DNA of 64,000 bases, from the NCBI GenBank assembly GCA_024760905.1, contig CM045735.1, forward strand, positions 27,383,249 to 27,447,248, read 5' to 3'. How positions within the stretch are numbered: position 1 is the first letter of the stretch; every line of letters begins with the position of its first letter. The notes beneath the pieces were generated by a model. That model did not search any database and was not told the origin of the DNA. It was given only the letters and a program-made list of their open reading frames with translations. Position numbers and translations under genes: made by a program. Source of the DNA: Plotosus lineatus (lineage: Eukaryota > Chordata > Actinopteri > Siluriformes > Plotosidae). Positions 10,483-22,739 of the stretch are shown here, in pieces.

Positions 10483-10487
<5 letters not shown>

Positions 10488-10858
10488 ATATATACACGAG
10501 CGCATGGATTATTGTTCATCAACATTTTTAGATTAAAATCTTACCCCCCCCCCCCAGCGTACACTTTGTACGCTTAGGAAAATGTTGAAAATGTTGAATG
10601 ATCCCTAAATTCTCTATTTAAAAAAAAAAAAAAAAAGCCCACATCCCAGCAAACAGACATGCTACATAAATGGTTTTGTTCCCAAAATGGAGCTGTGTGT
10701 GTGTGTCGAGATATTTTTGGAAATAAATTATATTTTGTGATGTACATCTAATTTATTGTAAACTTATTTGTCACGCTAATACAAGATTTGACTTCATAAG
10801 TTACATGAAAAAACAGCTGTCAAAAACAAACGAGTCTCTCTATGTCTATCTTTTGCAG

Positions 10859-10954
10859 ATTTGCCTTTGGGTGTTTCCTGAAGGAACACGTAATCAGAAA
10901 GGTGATATACTGCCATTTAAAAAGGGTGCATTCCACCTGGCAGTACAGGCCCAG
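10859..10954 (+). CDS. agpat2: 1-acyl-sn-glycerol-3-phosphate acyltransferase, exon with acyltransferase motif III
   Basis: AGPAT enzymes acylate lysophosphatidic acid to phosphatidic acid in the endoplasmic reticulum membrane, the second acylation of glycerolipid synthesis. This 96-bp exon lies between TTTTGCAG and GTAAGT and encodes 32 residues. They begin [16 protein letters not shown] and continue [21 protein letters not shown] is the conserved motif that binds the glycerol-phosphate substrate. The next exons are at 15525 and 16331. The catalytic NHx4D block lies on exons outside the window or missed here. The [11 protein letters not shown] sequence and the later MRAAFLEIS segment fit AGPAT2 better than AGPAT1, but AGPAT1 is not excluded. 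Confidence 0.8.
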
Positions 10955-11269
10955 GTAAGTGGCTCACATTTAACACCAAGCAACAAGGCTTGTTTAGTTT
11001 GTCAAAATTTTGGTGAATCTGTAAAAAGATACAAGTAAACTTGTTTTTCATACACAACCAGACTTTCAACGAATTGAATGAAGAATTCAGTAGAAACTGG
11101 CATAAGCAATTAGCAGTATGTTTGTACTCTGTGTTCACTATTTTGCAATGGTGTCACAGTGTATAGTGCGACCTCTATTGTCCACTTAATGTGTCCCATA
11201 ATGCATTGTAAAAAATAGTCCAGTGTACATTGACTATCAGTGTCATTGTAGAAACTATTATACATGATA

Positions 11270-11360
11270 ATACAGACGCTCCCGGACTTACGTTTTTAAT
11301 TGGTTCCGGACAGCCGAACAAAAGTTGTTAGTGATGTATGACATTTGACGTATGACGCTC
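11270..11360 (+). mobile_element. end of a TA-flanked MITE (CAGACGCTCCCGG terminus)
   Basis: TA followed by CAGACGCTCCCGGACTTACG matches in reverse the terminus at 61590-61640. The partner end was not located, so the extent is unknown. Confidence 0.6.
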
Positions 11361-12129
11361 ATACTGTACTATACATCCATAAATACCATTACCGTATCTC
11401 ATAAAACAGCCCTAAATCAATTATTATAAACATAACATTGTAAAATAATATCAAATAATATCAACATTAATTTCAAATAAATTAAATTCAATTAAAATAA
11501 TTTCAAATTGATTAATTTTAATTAAATTCACTCATCAAATATCAAATACAGTATCAAATATAACCTTTAACATTCTCTATGATGCGATCTTTCTGCTTGT
11601 AAATGGTTCCGATGGTCGACGGATGATGACTTTACATGAAGCTGAGCTGAGTCACATGACATGAAGCTGAGCCGACTCACTTTACATGAAGCTTAAAACC
11701 GCCAATCAACGCTTACAATATGTGAGGTGCTCAAAACAGAAAGTAGTTTACTTGCTGTGCTTGAAACAAAGTGCGGACTTCCGGTCTTTAAAGTGAGCAA
11801 GGGCGCTGTTGAACTCGTTTAGGACTCTGCCTGCACTGATGTGAGTAACCAGCAGAGCAGCGTTCTCTTTTCTGGATTCGGGATTTCATTCATTTTACAA
11901 CTCTCTTTGCTTAACTGAGTATGCATGGTAGATTGCGCCGATTCGAGCCGATAGTTAATTCATCTCTGTGTACGAGACTTGCACCCATGCTAGTTGGCTT
12001 ATGCTTCTGACGAACCATATTTGCTTCGGGTTACAAAAGTCCACAAAAACAGTGTAAACACAAAGATAACAGAGACGACGTCTTAACACAAGGGTAACAC
12101 GCTATATAACTGAGATATACATATATAAT
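11361..12129. other. intronic stretch without recognised gene
   Basis: AT-rich sequence to about 11570 is followed by mixed sequence. Part may be the interior of the MITE starting at 11273. I see no exon. Confidence 0.4.
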
Positions 12130-13912
12130 ATAGTCCTTCTCAAAAAATTAAATGAAAACTCAAAATTCCTATCTCAAAAAATCAGCATATCTTGAAAAGG
12201 TACTCTAAACGAGCTATTAACCTAATCATCTGGATCAACGAATTAACTCGAAACACCTGCAAAAGATTCCTGAGGCTTTTAAAAACTCCCAGCCTGGTTC
12301 ATTACTCAAAACCGCAATCATGGGTAAGACTGCTGTCCAGAAGGCCATCATTGACACCCTCAAGCAAGAGGGTAAGACACAGAAAGAAATCTCTGAGCGA
12401 ATAGGCTGTTCCCAGAGTGCTGTATCAAGGCACCTCAGTGGGACGTCTGTGGGAAGGAAAAAGTGAAAGAAGGGCCGATTCCAGACCTTAGGGGACCTCT
12501 GGAAGCAGTGGACTGAGTCTGGAGTAGAAAAATCCAGAGCCACCGTGCACAGGCGTGTGCAGGAAATGGGCTACAGGTGCTGCATTCCCCAGGTCAAGCC
12601 ACTTTTGAACCAGAAACAGCAGCAGAAGCGCCTGACCTGTGCTACAGAGAAGTAGCACTGGACTGTTGCTCGGTGGTCCAAAGTACTTTTTTCGGATGAA
12701 AGCAAATTTTGCATGTCATTCGGAAATCAAGATGCCAGAGTCTGGAGGAAGACTGGGGAGAAGGAAATGCCAAAAAGCGTGACGTCCAGTGTCAAGTACC
12801 CACAGTCAGTGATGGTCTGGGGTGCCATGTCAGCTGCTGGTGTTGGTCCACTGTGTTTTATCAAGGGCAGGGTCAATGCAGCTAGATATCAGGAGATTTT
12901 TGAGCATTTCATGCTTCCATCTGCTGAAAAGCTTTATGGAGATGAAGATTTTCATTTTTCAGCACGACCTGGCACCTGCTCACAGTGCCAAAACCAGTGG
13001 TAAATGGTTTACTGACCATGGTATTACTGTGCTCAATTGGCCTGCCAACTCTCCTGACCTGAACCCCATAGAGAATCTGTGGGATATTGTGAAGAGAAAG
13101 TTGAGAGACACCAGACCCAACACTGTGGATGAGCTTAAGGCCGCTATCGAAGCATCCTGAGCCTCCGTAACACCTCAGCAGTGCCAGAGGCTGATTGCCT
13201 CCATGCCACGCCACATTGAAGCAGTCATTTCTGCAAAAGGATTCCCGTCCAAGTATTGAGTTCATAACTGAACATAATTATTTGAAGGTTGACTTTTTTG
13301 TATTAAAAGCACTTTTTTTATTGGTCGGATGAAATACAGTCGGCCCCCAATTTACGAAATTAATCCGTTCCAGAGCCCTTTTTGTATTGCGGGCTGCGGG
13401 CCACGCCCACAAGACGTGGAATTCAAAGCGCATTCCCTGCTTGAGAAACTCCACTTTAATTTGATTCTTTGAGGGATCGGGATGCCAGATAAGCTCAAAT
13501 GCACCCACATTTATTAATCATTTACTGAATTAAAACAACTTAAAAAACTAGACTAAAAACTAAAGCGTGAAGCTTCCTTCTGTCTTTATCTGGGGGGCCA
13601 GCAAGGCTGGATGTTGAGAGACAGCCAATGAGAGAGCAACTCTGTGAAATTTTTATTGCCGTTTTTGAATTTCTTTTCGTAAGAGGGGGTTGTTTCGTAT
13701 TTCGGGGATGGAAACTCAAGAAAATGTTTTTCGTAATCCGGGGATTTCGTACAAAGGGGTCTTCGTAAATTGGGGGCCGACTGTATGCTACTTTTTTGAG
13801 ATAGGAATTTTGGGTTTTCATGAGCTGTATGCCAAAATGATCAGTATTAAAACAATAAAATACCTGAAATATTTCAGTCGGTGTGCAATGAATGTAAAAT
13901 ATGTGAAACATC
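12130..13912 (+). mobile_element. Tc1-like transposon copy 2, internally deleted and split by a MITE
   Basis: It begins TAGTCCTTCTCAAAAAATTA and then jumps, through a deletion, to the region before the transposase. The transposase relic starts with ATG at 12320. Landmarks are FSDESKF-type sequence near 12690, SVMVWGAMS near 12810 and NPIENLW near 13065. Frameshifts, an internal deletion near 12465 and a TGA near 13160 inactivate it. A 447-bp MITE interrupts the 3' part. The right inverted repeat is lost where another MITE begins at 13914. Confidence 0.88.
13337..13783. mobile_element. 447-bp MITE nested in Tc1 copy 2
   Basis: Inverted termini CAGTCGGCCCCCAATTTACG and CGTAAATTGGGGGCCGACTG are flanked by TA (13335-13336 and 13784-13785). 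Removing it restores the Tc1 sequence seen at 33495-33510. It belongs to the family at 18657-19914. Confidence 0.92.
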
Positions 13913-13913
13913 C

Positions 13914-14325
13914 CATCCATTTAAACATTTAAATAGAATTGTTCAGTCAGCTGCACGTTGCGTTTGGGCGTGGCCCGAGTTTTGTGTGTGCACGCATGCG
14001 TGTGTGTGTGTGTATGTGTGTACGCGTGCGTGTGTTTGTATGAGAGAGAGAGATAGAGACAGACTGCCTACAGAGTCAGAGATGAAAGTTTCTTTAGTTT
14101 TTTTAAGTTGTTTAATTCAGTAAATGTTTAATAAATGTGGCACATGTGAGCAAAACGCGGCTCATCTGGACCTCCGATCCCTCAAGGAATCAAGTTAAAG
14201 TTGAGTTTGGACCTCCGATCTGTAAAGCAGGGAATGCGCTTTGAATTCCACGTCTTAAAATGCTCCTGTCGTCCTGCATGTTGGTGTGGCCCGCAGCACC
14301 ACAATAAACATTTAATGCGTACTTT

Positions 14326-14367
<42 letters not shown>

Positions 14368-14666
14368 TGAGAGAGAGTGAGATAGAGAGAGACAGGTGTG
14401 TGTATGTGTGTGTTAATAAAAAATGTTTAATAATGGTTTAATTAATAAATATGTTAATAAAATGTTTAAATGATTTAATAATTTTCTTTTACTTTTAACA
14501 CATATTTCATACAAAATTTGTGTACTTTTATCATTTTTAAAGGGTTTATGGGATAGTCTTGGGAGCCTTGGAACGAATCAAGCGTTTTACATGTTTTACT
14601 TACGAAACTCACGTGTTACGAAAAAGGCGCTGGAATGGATTAATTTCGTAAGTAGGGGGCCGACTG
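13914..14666 (-). mobile_element. MITE of the CAGTCGGCCCC family, truncated, reverse orientation
   Basis: The right terminus CGTAAGTAGGGGGCCGACTG is followed by TA. The interior corresponds in reverse to about 18657-19385, including the GT and GA simple repeats. The other terminus is missing at the junction with Tc1 copy 2. Confidence 0.8.
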
Positions 14667-14672
14667 TATGTA

Positions 14673-14715
14673 CTAGTCCTTCTCAAAAAATTAGCATATT
14701 GTGATAAAGTTTATT
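14673..14715 (+). mobile_element. Tc1-like terminal inverted repeat fragment
   Basis: TA-CTAGTCCTTCTC followed by the left-end sequence of the Tc1 family for about 40 bp, then unrelated sequence. It is in left-end orientation, so it is not the right end of copy 2. Confidence 0.7.
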
Positions 14716-14906
14716 ATTGCATGCTATCCTCATTAAAATATGAAAACCTATAAATGTTTGGGTGGTTTTAGTTAAAGCAGACACTGTTTTTTCATCTGTG
14801 TGATTTTGACAAAGATCAGATCACATTTGATGGTGATTTTATGCAGAAATGTGAGAAATTCCAAAAGGATAGATACTTTTTCATACCACTGTAGTTATAT
14901 CTAGTA

Positions 14907-15398
14907 CAGGGATCCCTCACTTGCCACAGTTAATTGGGACCGAGATCCCCACGTGACCACTGAAATCCATGAAGAAGGATCACCCCACCCCCCAACTCCC
15001 CTGATGTATATGTGTATATAATATCAATAAATACATTCAATGCTATAAATGCTTATAATAACAACAAAAATATATATTTAAATAATGCACAAGATGTAAA
15101 TAAAATAGAATTACAGATGCGTGTGCATGCACTCAGATGCGCACCTCACAACAATGTAACTAGTTTTGATGGGAGATTCTGGGTTGGGTTTTTTTTTAGT
15201 TGTTTTTGGGGTTTTTTGGTGATGGTTTAGGAAGGGTTTTTTGCATAATTGGCCGTGTTTTTGTGGCATGTTCCTTAAATTTTCCCCCTGTTCTTACTTA
15301 ATTTCCTTATTTTTTAATTTGATGAATATTTAGAAAAATTTAAACTGCGGTGCACTGAAGCCGCATGAATTAAAGTGCGAAGTAGCGAGGGATCCCTG
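14907..15398. mobile_element. 492-bp MITE (CAGGGATCCCTC termini)
   Basis: CAGGGATCCCTCACTT and GCGAGGGATCCCTG form inverted ends, flanked by TA (14905-14906 and 15399-15400). No ORF. A relative lies at 24045-25233. Its middle part, GCATAATTGGCC to GCACTGAAGCCGCAT, was captured by the chimeric SINEs at 39353 and 52240. Confidence 0.88.
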
Positions 15399-15524
15399 TA
15401 TATAAGATCTGATTTTATGCTATGTTTTAGACTCTGAGAATAACATTTGCAATTGTATATTTAATTCTGCTATTGACTTTTTTCTCTTTTCTCTTTGTTT
15501 CCTTTTGCCCTCATACATACATAG

Positions 15525-15597
15525 GCACCCATTATTCCAATTGTGTTTTCCTCCTATAGCAACTTTTACCTCCGGAAGCAGAAAGAATTCAAATCAG
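15525..15597 (+). CDS. agpat2: 1-acyl-sn-glycerol-3-phosphate acyltransferase, penultimate exon
   Basis: This 73-bp exon sits between CATACATAG and GTAAAG. It encodes APIIPIVFSSYSNFYLRKQK then EFKS, with the last base starting a Gly codon completed in the next exon. It follows directly in phase from exon 10859-10954 (phase 0). The VPIxP-like block after motif III is the acyltransferase motif IV region. The intron before it, about 4.6 kb, is packed with Tc1 and MITE copies. Confidence 0.82.
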
Positions 15598-16330
15598 GTA
15601 AAGAAAAAAAGGTGAAACATTCCAATTTATTACATTTATTCATCACGTACAGTTTTCACATATGCACAGTATGCAATAGTTTTCAAAAGTATTGAGTCCA
15701 TCACCTTGAATTATTTTCACAAAAATTGTCCAAAACCACAACATGCATTCTCCATCAAACAGACTTAATAATTCATATTGTGTGAAATGGAGGATTTTGT
15801 ACAAATCTTAAGCATTTTTTTCTTCTCCTCAGATTGATCTGAATATCACATCCCCTTTCTAAATTTTGAAACCATGTCTGTCTACTGAATGTTGAGTATA
15901 GTTGAGACATTTCCCTGGATATTGTATAGATTAAGTAAACAATCAGATGAAATGTGTCATCTAGGAAGGAAAAATGACAAATAATTAAGCAGAATGCAGA
16001 AGTAGCATGATCCCTATCTGCCATCCATTTAAACAGTTTCCGAAAAAACAGTGTGGAAGAAATACTATATTTGTATGTAGATCAATTCTGTGAAAATTGG
16101 CAGCCACATACGAAGGCAAGCTTTGAAATTGCAAGTAGAGGGGTAATATTCGTTTCTGTAAGTAATTTTTCTCGATGCGGTAATTACTTTAAGCCAGAAA
16201 ATCAGTGAGTGGAAATAATACATTTGGTAATGGACTCTTTGGGCCTGACTAGATGTAAACATGATTTAAAAAGTTCATTGGTGTGTTTTATTGTTCAGGG
16301 TAATGATGATTTCATATAATTGTGTTCCAG

Positions 16331-16488
16331 GAACAATTACTCTGAAGATCCTCCCCAAAATTGAGACAAAAGGCTTGACATCAATTGATGTGTCATCACT
16401 CTGTGACCAGTCATATGGCATGATGCGTGCTGCCTTCCTGGAAATCTCTGGCCAATCATTTCAGTCAAATGGGCCATCCAATCACTGA
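16331..16488 (+). CDS. agpat2: 1-acyl-sn-glycerol-3-phosphate acyltransferase, last exon
   Basis: This terminal exon follows GTGTTCCAG. It completes the split Gly codon, then encodes TITLKILPKIETKGL, TSIDVSSLCDQ and MMRAAFLEISGQ, and ends NGPSNH before TGA at 16486-16488. The ...GLTxxDV...MxxxFLxIS... arrangement is the known C-terminus of AGPAT1/2. AGPAT2 is preferred because of TITLKIL and MRAAFLEIS. A divergent tail after LEIS is normal in this family. Confidence 0.82.
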
Positions 16489-18656
16489 GCATTCTGGTGG
16501 CTCTAAATTTTGCTTTTCTCTCATTGCCTCTCATAGCCACAGAGCCAGATGCCTCGAGACTTTGAATTCGTGGTGTTTGAAGGAAGCTGTGGGAACTAGA
16601 CACTTCCAGCATCATCTTCAATATCCATATCAAGCCAGAACACACACAGACACTCTATGATGGTCTTTTGTTTGGAAATTTTTGAGGTGCAGGGGTGTGG
16701 AATTAATTCAACAGGACAGCCTAACCCCCATTGCAGGCAGTTTCTCTGGAGCATTTTTTCCTTAGGTTTGTTTTGGAAAGAAATTTCTTGTGGATGTACA
16801 TTTGACGTGCATGCCTTTTGGAGTCTGTCTCTCTTTCACTTTTTTGACCCTGGACAGTCTCTTTGCCTTGTAATCATTAATCTGCATCTGATCCTTTAGG
16901 TCTTAAATCATTTGTAATCTTGGTTTTATTGTAGTTTTCTTGCCTTTTGCCAAGTTCTGCTTTAGGACCCAGCCAATTGAAAGTGTACCGTAAGTGTAAT
17001 TACCACCAATGGCTATTCATAATGCTACCCCAAGAAGTTTGGGAGGAATTCTTCAGTTGATTGTACTTGGTGTTGCTAACTATTATTTTCCTATAAGCCA
17101 TATCATTGGAGTTTGCATGTTAAAAATCTAAGCCTTTTTGTTGCTTAGCATTAATGTTCACCCCCTGCTTTTTTTAATCTTTGTCTCTTGTTTTCAAAAA
17201 AAGTGTTTACCTCTAAGTGTCAAAGGTAATTTCATAAAGCACAGTGTTGGCTTGAACCTGGAATACTGGCCTCTGGAGAGGAGTGAATGAAATACAGTCT
17301 ATTAAAATTTTGTGTAATATATTTTATTTGTGAATCGGCATTGGCTTTTTACTGCTCTGTTATTGCTGTTGTGATTCATTTAATCTGGCATTAATTTATT
17401 CATTATTATCAGATTAACCATTACCCACCATAATCTGGCTATTTTTAGAATCCATCTCGAGTTGAAACAGCCTTAAGTTCTTTGCTGCATTTCAGAGTAA
17501 CATTTTAGGACAGCTTCAAAGAATTTACATTATGGTGTGTTCAATATGGCACATTCAATGTTTAGGTAAGTTCATAAGACATTTTGTTGCAATTAACAAC
17601 ACACGTGCTATCTTCACGCATGCATAGACTAGATAAACTATCTGGCCTGATCTGTATTACGTGTCGAAATAATTACAAAACCTTTGATCATATTTTTTAA
17701 CTATTAAATTAATGTTATCTGCAAATAAAATAATAGTTTAAGTGATTTTAAAATAACCTTTGGGTTAATAATTATTTATTCAGATTTGTAACAATATACT
17801 TGTCATATTGGGGCCATCAGGCAGTACCAAAGCAAATGCAATAAACTGTTTTTGTGCCATGTGTATAAAGTTTCTCAGCAACCAGTTATAACACAAGTTG
17901 ATTAGTAATAAGTGCTCTGACAGCATTAGCATACAACTTTATTTTCTTATTTTGGAAAACAACTTTTCCGAATACTGGTTTAATTCATTTTCGTGGAAGA
18001 ATACAGTTCACAAATAACAATGTATTTAAATTCAAAGCATACCATACTAATTAACCTATATTATATATTGACTTGAGTATGAAAACGTATCTTAATTTTT
18101 TCTTGATTATTATTGATATTATATTTTAGTTTTTAATTATTTTTAATGCTAGCTGAAATGTCAGCATTTTGGAAACCACAGAAAACCTATTTGAAGTTGT
18201 TCCTTGTTTAGTTCTCATTGTCCATTTTAATCATGCTTAATGTTGTTGAAACTAGATATTTCCATACCTATATTTCATTTCATTTGAGCTGAAAATAATA
18301 TGTATTTCATTCAGAATGCCACAAAGTTAACATTTTTCTCTCTAGATCCTTTGTTAGTGCAGCTGTGACTCACAAATATTTGCTACTAAAAGCAAAAAAA
18401 GTGTAAAAAATTTTCAAAAACTACCTTCAAAATTCCAAAATGATTTTATTACAAACAGCTGCAGACAAGGGAAATAAAATGATACAGCTGTTGTGCATTC
18501 ATAAAGTTCTGATTTTTTTTGATCAACTAACAAGAAATCAAAAGAAGTGTAGCTTTGATTTTTGAGAACTAGCCACATTCCCCCTCCATCCCTGAGGGCT
18601 TACTTTCGACTTCAGCTTCTGTGAAACTCATTGTGAGCAAAAAGTTTAACACAATA
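16489..18656. other. agpat2 3' UTR and unique intergenic sequence
   Basis: Candidate poly(A) signals are AATAAA at 17840-17845, followed by a TG-rich stretch, and at 17724-17729. No further exon or known repeat is seen. The transcript end is not defined by sequence alone. Confidence 0.4.
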
Positions 18657-19269
18657 CAGTCGGCCCCCTACGTACGAATTTAATCCGTTTCAGAGCCTTT
18701 TTCGTAACGCGGGAGCTTCATAAGTAGGGGGCGCATTTTACATGTTAAACACCTGATTCGTTCCAAGGTTCCCAAGACTACTCCATAAACCCTTTAAAAA
18801 TGATAAAAGTACATCAATTTTGTATAAAATACGTGTTAAAAGTAAAAAAATTATTTATTAAACCATTTAAACATTTTATTAACATATTAAACAATTTTAT
18901 TAACATTTATTAATTAAACCATTATTAAACATTTCTTATTAATGCACGCGCACACACACACATGCATACACACACATACCTGTCTCTATCTCTCTCTCTC
19001 ACACACACACAGTACAGTACGCATTAAATGTGTATTGTATACACATTAAATGTTTATTGTGGCGCTGCGGGCCATGCCCACAAGCAAGACGCCAGAGCAA
19101 GACATGGCATTCAAAGCTTATTCCCTGCTTGACAGATCGGAGGTCCAAACTCAACTTTAACTTGATTCCACATTTAACACCACATTTAATAAACATTTAC
19201 TGACTTAATCAACTTAAAAAACTAAACTAAAAACTAAAGTATTAAGCCTCCTTCTGTCGCTATCTCTCG

Positions 19270-19304
<35 letters not shown>

Positions 19305-19914
19305 CTCAGGTCACACCCACACTAAACGCGCAGCTGACGGAACAATTCTATTTAAATGTTTAAATGGACGGGATGTTTTATTTAAAGTGGAATTACATTA
19401 CCTGCTTGAAAGCTCAGAGGTCCTCATTCAATATTAACTTGCTTCCTTGCGAGATTGGAGGTCTTCTCCCATGAAGCACTCTGTTTTAATATCGTGCCGA
19501 AATAATCGCCTCCATCACTGTATTTCCAGTTTAAGGTCTCCTTCTGGTTCAATATCGTCCTGATTGTAGAGGGGTTTCGGCCATAACGAAATATTACGCT
19601 GCATGATCAAGCTCAAAACAGGCCAACAGTCAACTCTCCTTCACGCGTGTGACAAACAGGAAGTATGGATCACGTTCAGCTGCGTCATCCCTCCTAGCCA
19701 ATGGGAGGCCAGCGGGGCGAGATGTTGGGAGACAGCCAATGAAAGACCAACTCGCGCATCGTGTGAAATTTTGATTGGTGCGTTTGAATTTTGAATGGCG
19801 CATCTGGCGCTTTCTGTAAGAGGAGGTTGTTTTCGTAGGGACGAAAACTTAGGAAAATGTTTTTCGTAACCCGGAAGTTTCGTACCCAGGGGGTTTCGTA
19901 AGTAGGGGCAGACT
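18657..19914. mobile_element. 1.26-kb non-autonomous TA element (CAGTCGGCCCCC termini)
   Basis: CAGTCGGCCCCCTACGTACG at the left and GTAAGTAGGGGCAGACTG at the right are flanked by TA (18655-18656 and 19915-19916). No transposase ORF. The right part has two CCAAT motifs around a GGGGCG box (about 19695-19742), shared with other MITEs. The interior contains CA and CT repeats. Confidence 0.9.
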
Positions 19915-19916
19915 GT

Positions 19917-20404
19917 ATTTTGAAAAAATTACATTTGACTTGTGCAACGTTCAGTGTGCAAACATTTTGCAGATTAATTCGCGTGACCACCCAGAGTGGG
20001 ACAATCCTGAGGACAGACAAGTTACACTTTTCAGTTTCCGTGTATCATTATCAGCATTTTTATGCCTTTTTTTTTTTAATTCTCAAGAATGCCTTTACAG
20101 GATTTTTCTCAAACTTCACATTTGTGTCCATTCTAACTCAAAAATTAACTTTATTTATGGTGAGGTCAAAGGTCAAGCTCATTGCTGTCTCATGTTTATG
20201 CCTTGCTTGTGAACACAGGTTTTAGGGAGGGCTTGAGGGAGTTTTTACAAATATGGTTCAAACCACAACTTGAATCAAGGATGAACTGATCCGAATTGGA
20301 GCAGTCAAGGCAATCAAGATTTTAAAAATTATGTAAACGATTTATTTAAAAAAAAAGTGCTACTTTAGGCCAATAATGAATTTGTGACAACACTTGCTAC
20401 TAAA
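19917..20404. other. unique stretch, nothing recognised
   Basis: Non-repetitive sequence with short chance ORFs only. Confidence 0.4.
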
Positions 20405-20406
20405 TA

Positions 20407-20991
20407 CACTCATGCCTCGGTTTAACGGACTAATAGGGGGGAACACTGGTCCGAAGTACCCTATTGTCCGAAGTTTCCGATTCCATATATTTCAACGATT
20501 ACATTACAAAAAACTTTCACTTAAGCACACTATGTAATCTGCAAACTGCAAACTGTAAACCTGATGTAGACGGTGTTGGTTCGCTTGGTGAGGGTGGCCT
20601 GCTTGGTATCCCTGGTGCATCAGCTGAGTCGGCAGTTTGTTTTGGTGTTTAACTTCAACTGCTTGCCACTCGAGAATTGCTCTCTTATTATTGTTTCTCA
20701 CAAATTTCTGAGATTTGCATAATGAGCAGACACTTCTCTGTTCTTGGAATAATCGACGTAGTGTAGCACTAAGTCAAGAGCACTGTGCACTTCAGAAAGT
20801 TTGGTCAGCGTAACCGGCATCTCGTCTTTGTCCTCGCTGCTGCTACACAGATGTAAACAATGCGACCTCTGGTCATCTGGCGGTCACTTTTGGAAACAAT
20901 GGCCCGCGTCCAGACGATCCGGACTAGTCGGTTTCTGTCTATTGCATCCAAAATCCGTTAAAGCGAAGTCCGTAAAACTGAGGCATGAGTG
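20407..20991. mobile_element. 585-bp MITE (CACTCATGCCTCGG termini)
   Basis: CACTCATGCCTCGGTTTAACG and the reverse-complementary right end (ACTGAGGCATGAGTG) are flanked by TA (20405-20406 and 20992-20993). The subterminal GTCCG blocks are also inverted. No ORF. It is a distinct family, with a single copy in the window. Confidence 0.88.
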
Positions 20992-20993
20992 TA

Positions 20994-22060
20994 CTAGCTT
21001 TCACACCAAGCTCATATTTTAATCCTCATTGGCACATCTTTCATTGAAAGCTTTAGACTATATAATTAAACATGTGTGTACAACCCTCCTAATTATTAAG
21101 TTCGGGTATCTTAACCACATCTCTACTTTGCCATAGTGGACTGTGAATGGTATTAATATGAAGCAAGCACAACAGCTCAGCCACAATGCAGTAAACTAAG
21201 CAAGCACACAATGCGAGGTCTACAGTGTGCTGATGTATGTAGCATGTAAAATTCTCTGCACCATCAAGCACAACAGAATTCTATTTGTCAGTGCCTTCAT
21301 GAAATGAACTCCCATAACTGCCTAAAGCTAAGCTTCGTCTCACATGGTATAATGCAATTGCACCATTCTTGAGCAGTTGAAATATGTTGTCTTTGAATGA
21401 GGATATTTGCTTGGTAATATGACAGCCTGGGGTTTGACAGATAACAGGAGAATAGAACAGAGTTTGGTGCAGGATAATGTTCTGTGGCTATTATTCAGGA
21501 TTTTTGGGTAGGCTCCATAGGTCCAGTGAAGTATAATGCTAAAGCATACAAAGAAAATCTTCTTGACATCGAGACATCTTGCTTGCTACTTCCTGGTAAC
21601 TTTTGGGGAGACCTTTTCTTGTTTTACTATTACACAAATAATGTCTATAAAGCCTTGGCTTGAGGAATATGGTCTGCACAGAGCCTCGACTCCAACTGAG
21701 CTGAATAAATCTTGAATGCTTATCACAGGTTCCAATTAATTCCAAACGCAGCGGCTGACTTCATAAATGTTTTTGTGTGTTGAATGATTAACATACTCTG
21801 ACTGCCATACTCCTTAGCCTTCTGAGAACAGTGAAAGCTATTATGGCAATAACGAAGTGAGGAGTGAGCTCAAGTTCAATATTGCAATTGAATAAATTGG
21901 TGAATAAACAAAGAGAAATAACTCATTCCTGAAGTACCTGTAGTGTGTCACTGTGGGCATGACATGTACACTATGCAAACAGAAAAGTATATTTTTGGTT
22001 ATGATATACTGTATCAATCCCATGAGTAAAATTATTTATCCTGCATTTAACTCATCCAAA
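20994..22060. other. unique intergenic sequence
   Basis: No gene, RNA or repeat recognised. Confidence 0.4.
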
Positions 22061-22064
22061 GTCA

Positions 22065-22310
22065 GCACACACACACACACACACACACACACTGATCAGT
22101 GAGATTGCCACACACATTGGGACACCAGGAAAGCAGTTGGCAGTTAGGTTGTTTTGCCCAAGGGTACTTTAGGACTGAAGGTGGAGGAAGGGAAGGTGCG
22201 GCTCACTCCCTCAACCACCACACATTTTTCCTGCTGGTTCGGGAATTGAACTAGCGACCTTTCTGTCCCAAAGCCGCTTGTCTTAACCATTCGGCTACAG
22301 CTGCCCCCAA
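22065..22310 (-). mobile_element. tRNA-derived SINE, second family
   Basis: On the minus strand it begins GGGGGCAGCTGTAGCCGAAT. It has an A-box-like TAGCCGAATGG and a B-box-like AGTTCAATTCC, followed by a body ending at a CA repeat. A relative lies at 49560-49735. Confidence 0.7.
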
Positions 22311-22739
22311 ATATATATTTTTTCATGTAAAGTAATACAGTATACTTTATGAGGAACATCTGTTCAGCCACTCGTTCATGCAATTATTTAAGCCAATTAT
22401 TTGGCAGCATTGGAATGCATAATCTATAGATTGGGTACCGAATAAAATTGGAGCTTCCAATTGATTTCGAGGTTGGGGTTATAAGAGAAGCAATTTTCCT
22501 TTAAGGGTGGAATCATTTTCAGCCCTGAAGGAGCAAATAAACAAAGCCTTGTATTCGCTGAATATGGTCCGGCACAAAAGAAAGAGTTCACTGTTTTTTT
22601 CCTCCTCCATTACCTTGCACTTACTGATTTCTGCTTTGATTTGTATCGCCTGTCTTGTTAGTTTAATCATCCTTTTCGTGAATTCATGTTTTGTGCATTG
22701 TTCAGTATACAGTCATCAGAAGTAGCGAAGGAAGGTCAG

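Noticed and set aside
10805..11038. 77-codon ORF starting at 10805 as a complete gene
   Set aside because: Only 10859-10954 is coding. The start and end parts are intron, as shown by TTTTGCAG and GTAAGT and by continuity with the later acyltransferase exons.
12235..12543. Minus-strand ORF of 102 codons also present near 110-415
   Set aside because: Antisense shadow of the Tc1 transposase N-terminus, seen in two Tc1 copies.
22507..22725. Small ORF with hydrophobic segment (ALICIACLVSLIILFV)
   Set aside because: No homology recognised, no splice context, AT-rich surroundings, and no support beyond chance length.
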